A stretch of 64,000 bases of DNA, from assembly GCF_028389875.1 (NCBI RefSeq), contig NC_084702.1:40361053-40425052 (forward strand), written 5' to 3'. This document shows, piece by piece, positions 15,437 through 29,773 of this stretch; the first letter of the stretch is position 1, and every line of letters starts with the position of its first letter. The translations under genes and the position numbers were made by a program. The DNA comes from Rhea pennata. Taxonomy: Eukaryota > Chordata > Aves > Rheiformes > Rheidae. The notes below the pieces were generated by a model. The model did no database searches and was not told the origin of the DNA. It saw only the letters and a list, made by a program, of their open reading frames with translations.

Positions 15437-18400
15437 CCCCATGCTGTCAAGTGTGCAGTTAAATGAATTTTTCCTAGTGCCTTTCTTTCAGAATAATGGC
15501 AGTGTCACAAAAGAGTAATGTTCAGGCAGTGGCCCATAAAACTGGAGGCATTATTTCCACTTCCGAAAAATAAATTTTAAGAATTCGTGACTTCCTGTAC
15601 ATCCATTGATTTATTATTGCTTTGTATATTCATGATTTGTTCTTCAAGTATGAATAATAGGGCTTTTCACTGAGCTAATGATACTACACCATTTAATTAT
15701 TTTTTTTATCAACTATCTTAATTTATCCATCTCTTCAACTCAGAATATTCCTCTTAGACATGGAAGTGATTTTAGATTCATCTGCTCATACGCTATGACA
15801 AAGTCTTAGTCACGATGACTAAGTGACTTTAGAGAATTTAGCCTCTAATGCAAGTTTAACTGCTTTAAAACAGCCTTGAAAAGCTTGGACTCTTTGAGTT
15901 AGCCTTTCCCAAAGTTGAACTGTATATTCTATTCTTTCACAAATACCAGGCAAGCCTTTGTATTATTTTAGAATGATTTCTTTTACAGACTTTTCTCATC
16001 ACTCAACTCTTTAGCTAGAATCTGTCTAGGCATTTCTTTTTGAAAAAAATCTTTTGAAATACTTCTGTGAATATGAGGAGAACCTCTGAATGTAGAGAGC
16101 ATAAAAAGGATGTACAGTTAGGAGTTATGGAATAACTTTCCATTTCAGGCTAGTTAAGCATTGTAATCAATTGCATAGGAAAGTCGAAGAATCTCTTTTA
16201 TTGGAAGTTTCAAAGCACAGAGAGAAAAATATCTGAGAAGAAAGACGTGAATAAAGCTTATCCAGCATTAAGGACTACGTGCTCTGAAGATCCTTGTGGT
16301 ACTTGTTTTCTTTGAGTGTAGTATTTCCTCTATTTTCTTGGCTTTTTTTTTGATTCACTCCTTACTCCACAACTTGTGATGTCATTGTGTCCACACTCAA
16401 ACCTTCGCCGTTTTTATCATCTTTTTCTCTGTTATTTTTTCCTTATTTCCATAGTTCTGAACGTACACACAAAAGAATATATTGAACTCTTTCAACTGAG
16501 CTTTCAGATTATGATTTGTACAATATCCCTGACGCTCTGTATAATTGTCCTACTATTCAATAAAACAACAACATAAAATTTCACTCACAACTAATTATGT
16601 GACTTAAGCAGTTGCATTTAACAGACAATAAATTTGTGTGGCAGGAATTGAATTTTGCCTTTTACCTCGACTCTTTAAATCTAGTTGAGAAAATAACTTT
16701 TTTGTGTAGTGCATTTTAAGTGTTTCAGTTGTATTACATCTATCAGAAATAAATACTCCTCTGAGACTTTTTGTCTATGACTATTACAGCTGTGAAACAA
16801 TTTGCCACTATGTCATTAGTTGTGTCCTGCTGTATGAGTAATCTCATTAAAATAACAGGACTACTTGCAATGTCAGATGCCGCTCGAAATGAGTAAGGGC
16901 AGGGGAATTTCACCTTCTTGGTTCTCTATGCTGGATTACAGTTTGCTGTTTTATGCTTATACATGAACACTTACCTCTAGTCATGTGAAGAGAATGAAAT
17001 TATTTGAGTGATACAACCCTTCACAACAGAAATCAGGGCTGCGCAGTGCACCCCCTTGAATCGAGTACCTCCATGGGCACACAGCAAATCCAGCTGTGGG
17101 CAACCGACCTTAATTTACTCATGATCCTTTAAGGGACAAGTGCTCATACATTTGCACCTGAGCAGAGGTGGAAGGAGATCAGTAGTTTATAGGGCCAGGC
17201 GACGGGAGAAAGATACATTGCCTCTAGAAATAGTAGGATAGCAGATCTTTACATGGTTCATGCCAAGATTACAAACTAGGGTTAATGAAATGCAAATATT
17301 ATACTCTAACAAATATTTAAAGTTGCACTTAGCTCAGACTTGATATATCTGTTTTCCAAATAGAATGGGATTAAACAGGTCCACTGAAACACGCATAATT
17401 TATTTGAAAATGTTTTAAGATCATGGTCAATGCATCAAAGGAAAAGCTACAAACAGTATTGCTATCACTAGCTAAGAAACTCAGTAGAACTACAGCAACT
17501 AATGTTTTTGGCACAAATATTTACCATGGGCATGTTCACTTAAATATTTATCCAGAAAATACTGGTTGATACTTCTCAAGCTTTTCTAGTTTTTTCACTG
17601 AAGTCAGTCAAATCTCTGTTCTACTCTGGTTTGGATATATATAGAGAAAGTCCAGCTGTGCTCATGAGGTGTTAAAAGGAGGCAGTAAAAGGTGTTAAAA
17701 AGATCGAGAAAGTTGTCCAGAGAAGAGTTCAAAGTATATTATTTCTCTTTTTTTATGGTTTTCTGTGTTTGTGTGGATCACAGACACCAGCAAATATTAA
17801 CTACAGAGTTCTTACCTCAACAGATGTTGACGTAGAGTATTAAGTTCAATAACGGTTTAGATTCATTTTTCTCAAAATGATGCAATGGGAGTGAGTGGCC
17901 CCTAACCAATATGCAGAAGTTCATGTTAACCCAGGAGGATTCATTCAGTTGTCTAAGCTTATGACTGAAATATCTGGGCCTTATTCCAAACTCTCAGCCT
18001 CTTGCTTAACTCCTCTGCTGAAGCCTCAGGTATTCTTTCTCTTTTGCATGCTCATTCATACATGGCCAGAGCTGCTCAGCTGAGTCTTTGGAATGAAATC
18101 CAAAATGGATTTGAAATGGATCTCAACAGGACAAGGGCCATGCAAATGGGAGTTTGGGTGGGAAAAACCATCCTCATCTGCACAAAAATCATACAGACAC
18201 GCATTGTTCATTCATGTAAGATTGATTTCCCTGTAGTAATAAAGTAAAAATGTAGTATTTAATAAAGCAGAAGGTGAATATCTCCTTCCAGATGTGCATG
18301 GATTGTAGGACAAGAGGGATAAATTTGAGGGCATAGTGAATTAAAATTAAACAAATTGAATCAATTTTTAAGCAAGAGATTGGCAGATGGTATTTTAGCC

Positions 18401-20272
18401 TGTCTATACTTTAATATGCACCTGTTTTTCATCTTTCCTTAAGCCACAGTGGGAATCACTGGTGACTATCAGCAAAGCAGCCACATGGACAAGGAACAGA
18501 TAGGCTAAGTCAACTGACAGTGTCACACGCTGTTTAACCTGTATATTTTGGGAGAGGGAGAGAGAAGAAAAGGTGACAGACCTCATGAAACAGTTCATTG
18601 AGCTGTTTGTCCTTAATCATTTTAAACATTAGCTTTCTAAAGCAACCATATTCCAAACGCAAAAACATACTCTGTTTAGAATTACATCTTAAGAGGTAAA
18701 AAGATGATCTAATGTCATCTCAAGACTGACCAATTTCATAAGAGGCTAAGAAATCTCATCACCTTTCTCTGGTAGTGATTTTATTTAAAAATCATCTGCA
18801 AACATCCTCCAATATAGCCTTATGTAATTGCATAACAAAAGCTATCAGACAAGGGCACTCTGTTATTTTTATGTACATACATGTACCAGTAAGCTACACC
18901 ATCAACACTGGTGACATGGTCTTGTTTTTTTTGCAGATAATTGCCCTAAATAAGACTTCTTGTGTGCTGTCAACTGCTCCTTTGAAATGAAGAGCCAAGT
19001 TGGCGGAATCACTATCTGGAGCAGCGAGGAGCAGTTCCCAAGCCACAGCAGAACTGCCTCTGCAGTGCACTCCTGGTTTCAGCATCCTTGTCCTGGCTCT
19101 CACTGCTGGTTTTTCAGGTTTATTTTCAAAGTTGCAATAAATAGGTCAGTGATGGAGCTCTCCTGATCTCTGCATTTAGCTATGATTGCAATGGGGTCAA
19201 GATCCATGCTAAAAACCACAAAGCAACACCAAACAATGAATTTAATTACAGGATTCTAGATTTACACCAATCTGCATTTAATCATGTTACTCAAGGATTT
19301 AACATAAAGCCTTATCCAGAGGAATCCACTTCACGAATTGTTAATTCTTTGCCTGTTAGTGGAAAGAAAGTAAAGCCCATTTACTTTCCTGCCCATTTCA
19401 GATCTTGAGGTTATTTCAAAGGGAGGCTCCCCCCTTACTTTCACTGCAAATTAATTTTACTTCTTGAAGAGCTCCTGGGGAGACAGAGTGCCCACAGTGG
19501 ACAAGAACAGCTACCTCTTAATACAACTTGCAGTATTTCAAATTTGCCATGACTCATGGTAAGGAGGAAACTCCTGGAACTGAGGAGACTTCTTCTGTCC
19601 AGCGGCAAAAAAGTGCAAACTATTTACCTGTAACTATAATTAATGACTAATCAAGACAAATGCACAATGTGCTGAAAAACTTGCTGACTGAACATGTTGG
19701 TTTCAGTCTTGTAGCACTAGGCAACAGGAAAGAATTGAAGAGCAGTTTCCACTCTTCCTTATGTCCTGGGGGAGGTGGAAAGTGGTGACAGTTTCAAAGG
19801 ACAGCGTTAGGGGCAGTGTTATCTCCAATGTGCCCTCCATCGTGTAGACAAGGCATGAATGTGTCAGAAGGGAAAGACGCGCAGACAAGCGTTCACCAAG
19901 GGATAGCATTGCCACATGCCTGAGTAAATGCACAGGCAAAGAAATTAGTAAGAAAAAGTTGATTCCAAGCAATGTGATTCAGCTTCCCAGGGTGAGAAAA
20001 TTGCTTGCCCGCAGCAGTCCAGACACCCTCACTTTTAGAAAGGGTTTAGGAGGAGCTATCTAGGTGCATCCGCAATCCTGGCAAGAAGTAAGAAGAATGA
20101 AATACATACTTGTGCCTAATGGAGAAGGTTTAAATGTGCTGGATAGTAGTGGTAAAGAAGCACAAACACAACTGGAGACACTTCACTAGGGTCAACTCAT
20201 AAAGCCGAGATTTACTTTAATAAAATCAGAAGAAAGAAGAACTTTGCTCAGATGCAAATAAAAACCAGAACA

Positions 20273-22002
<1,730 letters not shown>

Positions 22003-22109
22003 TCTGGCGTCCTGATGAAATAGGTACATATACGCATTAGACCTATATGGAAGTATGAGACCCATAGATGTCTTAGGTTTCAAGGTGAGCAGGTGGTGTC
22101 CATGCCAGG

Positions 22110-22119
22110 CTTTTATATA
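22110..22119 (-). promoter_or_regulatory. Candidate TATA box of ARL14EPL
   Basis: The minus strand reads TATATAAAAG, a strong TATA-box match, 108 bp upstream of the chosen ATG. A start about 30 bp downstream (near 22085) would give a short 5' UTR and no 5' non-coding exon. Moderately CpG-containing sequence follows upstream (22190-22500). This is inference only; no transcript data are available. Confidence 0.5.
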
Positions 22120-22376
22120 CTCTTAACCCACTCTGATGGCAGAACAAAACACGGCTCAATATCAACCTCTGTTTTAAAACCGTATTAAAACGAGACAGCT
22201 AACACACAAAACAGCAGCTGTATCGCCAGAGCCGCTTTGCCATGCGCCGCGAAGCCAAACTCAGAAAAACTCCTCTGTGTTATGATGCCCGCTGGCACGC
22301 CTGGCGGGTGGCACTTCGCGTACCACTAGGTGCCACTGTTGTCCTAGCTACGGATCTTCTGGTGAGTCTCCAGTAT

Positions 22377-22390
22377 GGGGGGGGGGGGGG
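22377..22390. repeat. G14 homopolymer
   Basis: Uninterrupted G run about 260 bp upstream of the candidate ARL14EPL TATA box. It could form a G-quadruplex or be an assembly weak point. Confidence 0.85.
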
Positions 22391-24369
22391 AGAAAAACGA
22401 GTGTCAGAACTCCACAACTTTGCTTCTGAAGACTTCGGACTCGGCCTTTACACCTCACTCCTTACCGCTGTGAACCTTTCCGCTTCGAAAGGCGCATCCC
22501 TCACTTGGCTAACAAACACCCCAGGAGAGCTGTAGGCTCTGCGAGGCCACCCCACCAACGCCATCCGGCAGCCCTCCTCGTTCCTTCTCCCTCCTTCACA
22601 CACCAACTGGGCGAGAACTGTACACCACGGACGTTAACTACTTCATTTTACTCATCTTGGGAAGCTACTATGGGGAAGGTGAAACTCCATACAACATACG
22701 CTGCTTCAGGGCCTCAGATTTCAACCCCGAACAGCACAGGGAAAAGTTTAAGCCTTCTGCTTTTGAGCTCCTTGAGCCCCTCCCCCAGGTGCTGGCTGGT
22801 CTATCCTGTTGTCCCCCCAAAAGGCACTGCAATGGATACCCTTCACATTAGGACTATTAGGACTAGGCCCAAACCCTGTCCCTGAGAAGAGCTATTTGGG
22901 ACTCCTTAGGTGGATGCACTTTGCTTCTGCACCGTGCCTCAGGGCAGATGCTCTTTGCAAGGAAAGGGGCGTTGCGGGAGAGGCGCTCCTCTGACTTTAG
23001 GAGCTCCTCTAGCTGTAGGCATCTCCAGGCCAGCTCCCCTCCACAAAGCAGCAGCCAAAGCTGGGTTAGAGATGTCACCGGGCAGTGACAAGGGGGAGGC
23101 TTTGCAAGAGAGCGGAGAACAGCCCTCAGCCTGCTTTCAGAGTTTCTCCTTTTTAACAATACGAAGAATGACTGAGACTCTGCGATACTGTTCACAGCAG
23201 GGTGCTCTGGAGCAACAGCTTCAGTCTGTGCTCTGTGGACCCCACATAACCCATGACCACTTCTCAAGATGAGAAAAACAAGGCTATTACCAGCCAATAA
23301 GCATCTGCTGTACAGAAGACTGCTTCCCGACTGGAAAATTGATAAAGATTCACAAATAAAACACAAGTGAAGGCCACTGCTCCCGCCAAAGTGAGCATTA
23401 CCCTTCATTTACACTCAAGTTGGACTCCTGATAAGGATTTGCTTCTTACATCTCCTCTTAGGTGCAGTCATGCATCCTGGGTTGTCAAAGCACTTTATAA
23501 GTGTGCACGAGCATTATCACTTCCCAGTTATAACACTGTATGGGGCTCGAGAGCAGGACAGCCATCAGCAGCTACTAGTGAAAGCATGCAGAACCCCTAG
23601 TGTCTTCTGGTGCTGCAAACATTTGACCGTTTCAGAAACCAGGTCCTCGCAGTTATCAGGAGCTAAACATCCAAAATCAGAAGCTACTTTTAAAATCTTG
23701 GCCTAAGAGGAACCCGCCAGCATCTCATTCCACATGAAGACATATTTCAACTGCTCTTTCAGCTCAGTAAAAATATTCTCCACAGAAAATACAGCGCTTT
23801 TCTGTCTCCAGATACATATATTGTAGAAATAAAGTGTTATTTTTCACTCTCTAGGAAAGATATTAAAAAATCAGGCACAGTGGGACTAGGGAACTGCGCT
23901 AAGTTCAGAAGCTGGTGATACTCCCCAGACTGATTTTTCCCCATATCATCCTCTGAAAGGGAAGCAGTAGGCAGACGGAAGCTATGAGACTCAGGCACTC
24001 GCTCTCAACTCTGCAAAACTTAATTATCTGAAGGAAGGGAACTGTGGTCCTGAAGAACTGTTTATCCTGCGGCTGCGAATAGTTTTGGTCTATCCCGTCT
24101 AGCTATAGTGATCAATCCAAAGCCAATGCATTCAAGCACCAGATATTTCCATACAGATTTCTGCTCCAAAGCCTTTATAGGAGAGCCATCAGTTGTACTC
24201 TTCCTCCCCACAAAAGCTGTGCTCTCCCACATCTTTGGGATGGAGCAAGTACTTCTTGGAGGTAATCAGCCACAGCTTAAGGTCCCACTGTGACCGTAGC
24301 ATCTGTCTAGGATATAGCAATTCCAGCACAGACCCTTGGCAGGGCTATCGAGGCTAAAAGCAGATGAAG

Positions 24370-24467
24370 GGAGGAAGCAAATTAGAGGCTATGTTGTATT
24401 AAAAGAGACTCGGATTTAGGAGGAAGCAAATTAGAGGCTGTGTTATATTAAAAGAGACTTAGATTTA
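24370..24467. repeat. 49-bp tandem duplication
   Basis: Unit 1 is 24370-24418 and unit 2 is 24419-24467. They begin GGAGGAAGCAAATTAGAGGC and differ at about four positions. Confidence 0.95.
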
Positions 24468-27400
24468 TCCGAGACAGCTGGTTTTGTTCAGAGAGTAGCT
24501 TCAGGAGATGTTGCAAGTGGGGAGGAACTGCATTTGTTTATGATTTTCATAAGGGAAATATATTTCTATATTCGCTCTTTCAAGAATTTATTATTTCTGA
24601 GCTTTGCAATTTGCACTGTCTAAATACAACGGATATAAAATGTGGTGACCAGCATTCCTGATGCTTCAGGCTGCTTGACCACAGCAGCCTAATGCTGGTA
24701 TCTCTGCAGAGCTTGCCAGAGTGAACACATGCCGTTTGCCAGTTATATTTGTTTACCCCAGTGGACCCTCTCAGGCTCAGATACGTAAACAGGTTTATCA
24801 CCCTCACCAGAGCAGTGGAAGGTGCTCTCCCCACAGCTCTGATCCCCCTGTGCACACAGGTGTTAGCCCGAGCCATCTGGATGGTAACTATAGTCCAGTT
24901 GTGCAGAGCTCTCCATGGGCTCAGAGACTGGCAGGCAGCGTGGGGACGCGCTCACCTGTGCACCCTGAAATCTCTGGAGATCTGGTGCTAGCGTAAACAA
25001 GAACGAGAATAAATTCATCTTTCTCAGTCTCCACTGTGGAGCGAGCTGTAAAGAGGCGGAGGGGGGCCCTACCAGCTAGTATATCACCTCTCTCATAGTG
25101 CCAAACGTAGATGTGTGTTCAGAAGACGGCCTTGAGGACAGCAAGGAAACACAAAACAAATCAAAACATAGCTCTTATCTCTTGCAGCTCAGCCAATTTC
25201 CCGGAGATCCCATAAAACTAGTGTCAGAGCAATGGTTCTGCATCTCCAGGTAAAATAAAACAAATCCTTGTGAGCTTTTTCCTTCCCATACCAAGAGCAC
25301 CTCTGCCATGTCTGGACGTGAGGGATCCTTTAGCTGAACTGTAAAAGACAATTATAAAATCCTGGGCGTCTATCACGCGACAGGCAGAAGAGGTCTGCCA
25401 GACCCACCTTCTGAAAACCGCACTTCTGCAGGGGATACGTTCGGTTCAGATCGCACATTAACGAGAAGGAAGGCTCCCCAGAATTTGAAATTGTACTTAC
25501 CAAAGGACCAGGCTGACACAGCAAAGCCTGATCGCTCTAGACTTACTGCTGCACAGTTCCTACTCCTTGGGCAGCGAGAGCATGATGTCAGCCCCAGCGT
25601 GCCTGAAACAGAAAACAGATCATCGAAACGATGCTCCCCAGAGAGGCCGGCTGAACACGGTGCCAGGTGCCTGTCTTAAAGCACCTCGCACTTGTCTCCT
25701 TAGCTATGGCTTTTACAAATGATCTTGCTTAGCACAAAAGGGTGGAGACAGACGAACGAATATAAACTGTGATGAGAACCCTCATCTGTTACCTGCCTCT
25801 GCTGTAGGTTCACAGACCAAAAGAATTTCTTAGACCTCTTTTTGTAAAGAGTAAATGAGCAATAAAACTGTGACAACTATTGCATCTTAGAAATAAATGA
25901 ACATTCTTTTAGAACATGGATGTACTAAGGGAACATATTACCACTTTAGACAAAATGGTTTTGATTCTGTTTGCCATCTCCAGCAGTCAGAAGTGATCAT
26001 ATAAACATGCTCCCCAACGGCTAAAACGACGCCACGGCCGCACGGTTCAGCTCTCCGTCTTTCAGGGCTGCTGGAGACGCCAGCAGAGACGATCCAGGCT
26101 TCTCCCGGTACTCCCAGGGGCCAGTTCCCAGCAGGCTGCAGTCACTGGTGGCTTTCACTCCTCTCTCCTAGAACAAAACTAAATCCTAGCAAACATCCGG
26201 AATTGTCAAGTCCTACAAATTCTTCTGTTGTACTTAGACAAATGGTCCGAGACATCTTTTTGTCTTCATCAGTTGAATCTGTCCATTCTCTGAGGCATTT
26301 CACAAATAAATTTATTATTACTTACTCTATTGTTTTCTTTTTCTCCAAGCACTTGTAAAACCAAATGTTGATTAAAATTTTAGCAGTAGAATTTACCTAG
26401 GTGATTTACTGTTACTGCTGTTACACATACAGTCATTATATTTCACAGACTATTTTCTTTGGTGAGAAAAATAAAACAGAAGTCCCTCAAGGGAAAAATT
26501 ACAAAATCTCTCAGGTACTCCTACAAGAGCAAGAAACAAACAAACAGAAAAATACAACCTGTTTGTTTTATTCTGCTTTATGTTTTCCCGTATTCTTCTG
26601 ATCTCTCCATATTCCACATAATAGAGAAAACAGGAATTAATAACTCTACAAATGCAAAAATTGTAATTGAACTGCCTTACGTTTAATAATTTCCTTTTCT
26701 TCAGTTTGATCTCTTCCCTTAAGTTACATGCACATAAATCTGAACTTTCTCTGAACTTATGTTTATGAGTTATGATATTTATCTATTATGATGTGCATGA
26801 TGACTAGCAGCCTGCAGTCTACTCAGAGATATTTTTACTATGTGGGAGTTGGCCTAGGAGTAAGCGAAGACATAAACATAAATTAAAATCTTAGGTGACA
26901 TCTTGAGAGATCGATACCAGTGATCGATACCGAAACGCCTACTGATTCCTACAGGGCCAAGTCTTCGGTGAGAGCAGGCAGTGGGTTTGCAGCACCAGAC
27001 CGAATTTAGAGACATCCCTTATTAAACCGATCCCGTCTAACCCCTAACGAACCTTGAGTCTCTCCCCCTGCCGCTATCTGACCCTCTCTTGCCTGCGTTG
27101 TGGTCACAGAGCGCGCGCGAGGCCAACGCAATTGCGCCGGCAGGCTTCACTCTGTGGTCAAGGCTGCGTCAGTGAATCTCCTCATACGCCTTAACGCACT
27201 TTGCTGCAGTTTGCTCAGCAGCATCCTGCAGCCATTACCAAACGGGCAGCTGAAGACAAGAAATTGCAGTTTTCAGTGCTAAAAATTAGTCTATAATGTT
27301 CTTATCCCATTGGCACACAGACCCTTGGGGCTTCACAATTTGATTGTTAAAGCATAAGCTGGACCGAGGTTTTAACTGTGTTTTTTTCCATTTTATTATG

Positions 27401-27942
27401 CATTTTCCCCTCATTCACTTCCATTTTTGTTCTAAATTGCCACTGCTTGTCAGTTACTTCTGTCTCTTTTTTCCTCCCTTCTGGATGCTCAAATCAGCAA
27501 TATTAATTTGGGGAAATGTTAACAGAGAAGCAGCACGAATATGGCTGGGAAATATTTTTTGTGGCTCAGATGTCAACAGTGAGAGGTTGCAAATGGCTTG
27601 TTGGAAACGAGGGGAAACGGAAGCACCTTTTGCTCCAGGGAAGGAGGACACTGCCTCAAAATCAGTCCAGCAGAGGCAAGTTCCAGCTGCCTCACAAACC
27701 TCATGGATTATTTAGTGCTATTTCTTCCATGCAAGCCAAGAGAGTCAGCAAAAGACGCTGCTCTCTCCTATCCATCATTAATGTTACTGGCACCTCCACA
27801 TGGGTTAGTTGTTTTCTTGACTGGCAGCCAACCCCTAGACACAGGCGCTGCTTCATCAGTGCTCGATGGGGGGATTGACCCCATCTCCCCACAGCTCCCA
27901 GCAGCTTGCAGCTGCTCAAAGCAGCGCTACAGCTTGCAGCCT

Positions 27943-27956
27943 GGGGGGGGGGGGGG
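27943..27956. repeat. G14 homopolymer
   Basis: Uninterrupted G run in the GC-rich intergenic patch, about 190 bp before the candidate TATA box at 28148. Confidence 0.85.
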
Positions 27957-29731
27957 AATGTCCTGCATGACCACGATCGTTTCATTGCATAGATGAGGTC
28001 CGTGCCTGCCACCGCATCCTCCTCCTCGGTTCGTCTGCAGCCATTCCCCAGCGTTCACCGCCATCCTCTCGTGCGCACGATCCCCCTGACCCTGCTTTCC
28101 TGGCACTTCCTCCCTTCGTCCTTGCCCTGCTGCCTTGCTCAGTCTTTTATAAACCCTCCTTCCACAGTTACCTGTGGGGGCGCAGCGAGGGCGGCCGCTC
28201 CGCAGGGGAAGGTGAGCCGGGAGCTGAGCAGGCAGGAGCAGGGGGCTCGCCACGTGGAGCCAGGGCGTGAGCCCCGGGCAGGATCAGGGCCGGAGCCAGC
28301 ATCCAGGGTGGCCCGGCACCACCACCCCCCTGCAGGGCTGCGGCGATAGGTTCGGGGGGCGAGGGCCGGACTTGGGACGGCTCCCGAAGGTGAGGGGGGT
28401 GGCCCTCGTTTCCCGCCTTCTCCCCCACAGCTCTGGCCAGTGATGGAGCCCCTCCTTGGGTCTGGCTGGCCGAACTCCTCCCTGAGCCCACCAAGTGCCG
28501 GCGGGGCAATGCGCTCCATGTCCCAGCAGTGTCCCCTCTCACTGAACACCGCATCCAACACAACCACAGAAAACAGCTCCAAAAACGCCTGAGCCTCCTG
28601 TCCCTTGCTCTGGAAGGGCCTCTCCACCTCTGGGCCAGGGGATGCACCGGTGACTTTTCCCTTTTTGTCCGCTATGGTCTGCATGGCCACGCAGCGTTCA
28701 GCACGCGTCTCGACAGACTGCTGCGTCTGCACTCACAGGCCGGTGCCATCGTGGGCATGGTGGGGACAAAGGGGATGCAGCCAGCCCTGGGCCTGCTGAG
28801 TGCCGGCAGCAGAGGTCAGTCGCAGCTGGCTGGCTCTCTTGAATCTCAACCCAAATAGCTCTAGAGTTAGCCTTCATGCTGCAAGCAGCTTGGCTCTCCA
28901 GGGAACTGTCCAGAAGAGTGGGGGGCAGTGGGAGGACAAACACAGGAATCTTTAGTGCAAACACTAGTATTTGGAGAAAAGCTGGAAGCTGCGCAATGAG
29001 AGGCAGCTGCAGTGGAGACTCTCCAGGAAAGAGCCCTGGGCATACCCAGCCTGCTGGGGAGCCCGGAGGAGGAGACCACAAACTGCCCTGAGCCAATTGT
29101 AACCTGATCTGGATGCTCTGAAACAGAAGCAAACACCACAGCAGTCACCAAAACTTCAACGAACCAGGGGAATATGTGGCACCACTGCTCGGATGTATTT
29201 GATACAGAGCAACACCCACAAGGGGCAGGAGAAAACAGAAGAAGTGAAACAGAGGAGAGGGGTGGAAGGTGACCTTGCTGGGGACATGGTTCGAGAAGGA
29301 GGCAGCAGGACATGGCCAGCCTATGCCAGGGCAGGGACGCCCCTGAGAGACTGTGGGCCACCAGCAAACCAGGCTGAGGCAGGAGCACCCCAACTAGGAA
29401 GGAAGGAGCAGCATACAGAAATGGTCACACACATGATCCCCACCCCGTGCCACCTGGTGCCTCACCAAAGAGCTCTGAAGAACTGAGTGTGACCAGTGGT
29501 GAGAACAAGGGGAAGTGAGACTAAGAAGGGGAGCAGAGAGGTGTTCACTAAAGCTGAGCGTGGGAAGGGGGAAGAAAGAAACTTCCTAGGTTGTTTTCTT
29601 TATTTATTTTCTCAATACTGGAAATAGTAAGTAAAAGTTTGCATTGATTGGCAATAAATCAAGATGCTCCAAGTTAAGACCACATGGCCAGCCACAGGGA
29701 TCCAGCTCTTTGTGGACAAACACCACAGACT

Positions 29732-29773
29732 TAAAAAAAAAATAAAATAAAAAAATAAAATAAAATAAAAAAA
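29732..29773. repeat. (AAAAT)n-like A/T tract
   Basis: Imperfect AAAAT/A-rich simple repeat, about 42 bp. No retroelement body was recognised next to it. Confidence 0.85.

Larger units (their letters stand above)
14704..20272. other. COMMD10-ARL14EPL intergenic region
   Basis: After the CpG island the sequence is AT-rich. It contains SINE copy 1 at 15297-15436 and only short shadow open frames (for example 18002-18247 + and 19703-19972 -) with no recognisable domain. A possible ATTAAA polyadenylation signal for ARL14EPL lies at 20221-20216 on the minus strand, about 50 bp past its stop. Nothing else is supported. Confidence 0.7.

Noticed and set aside
22863-23408. 181-aa minus-strand open frame upstream of ARL14EPL
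   Set aside because: No domain or family resemblance, overlapping frames on the plus strand over the same stretch, and no promoter or splice context.
28139-28732. 197-aa and 159-aa minus-strand open frames
   Set aside because: GC-rich overlapping frames, mostly low-complexity Pro/Gly/Arg/Ser, with no recognisable domain; splice signals in the block favour the plus strand if anything is transcribed.
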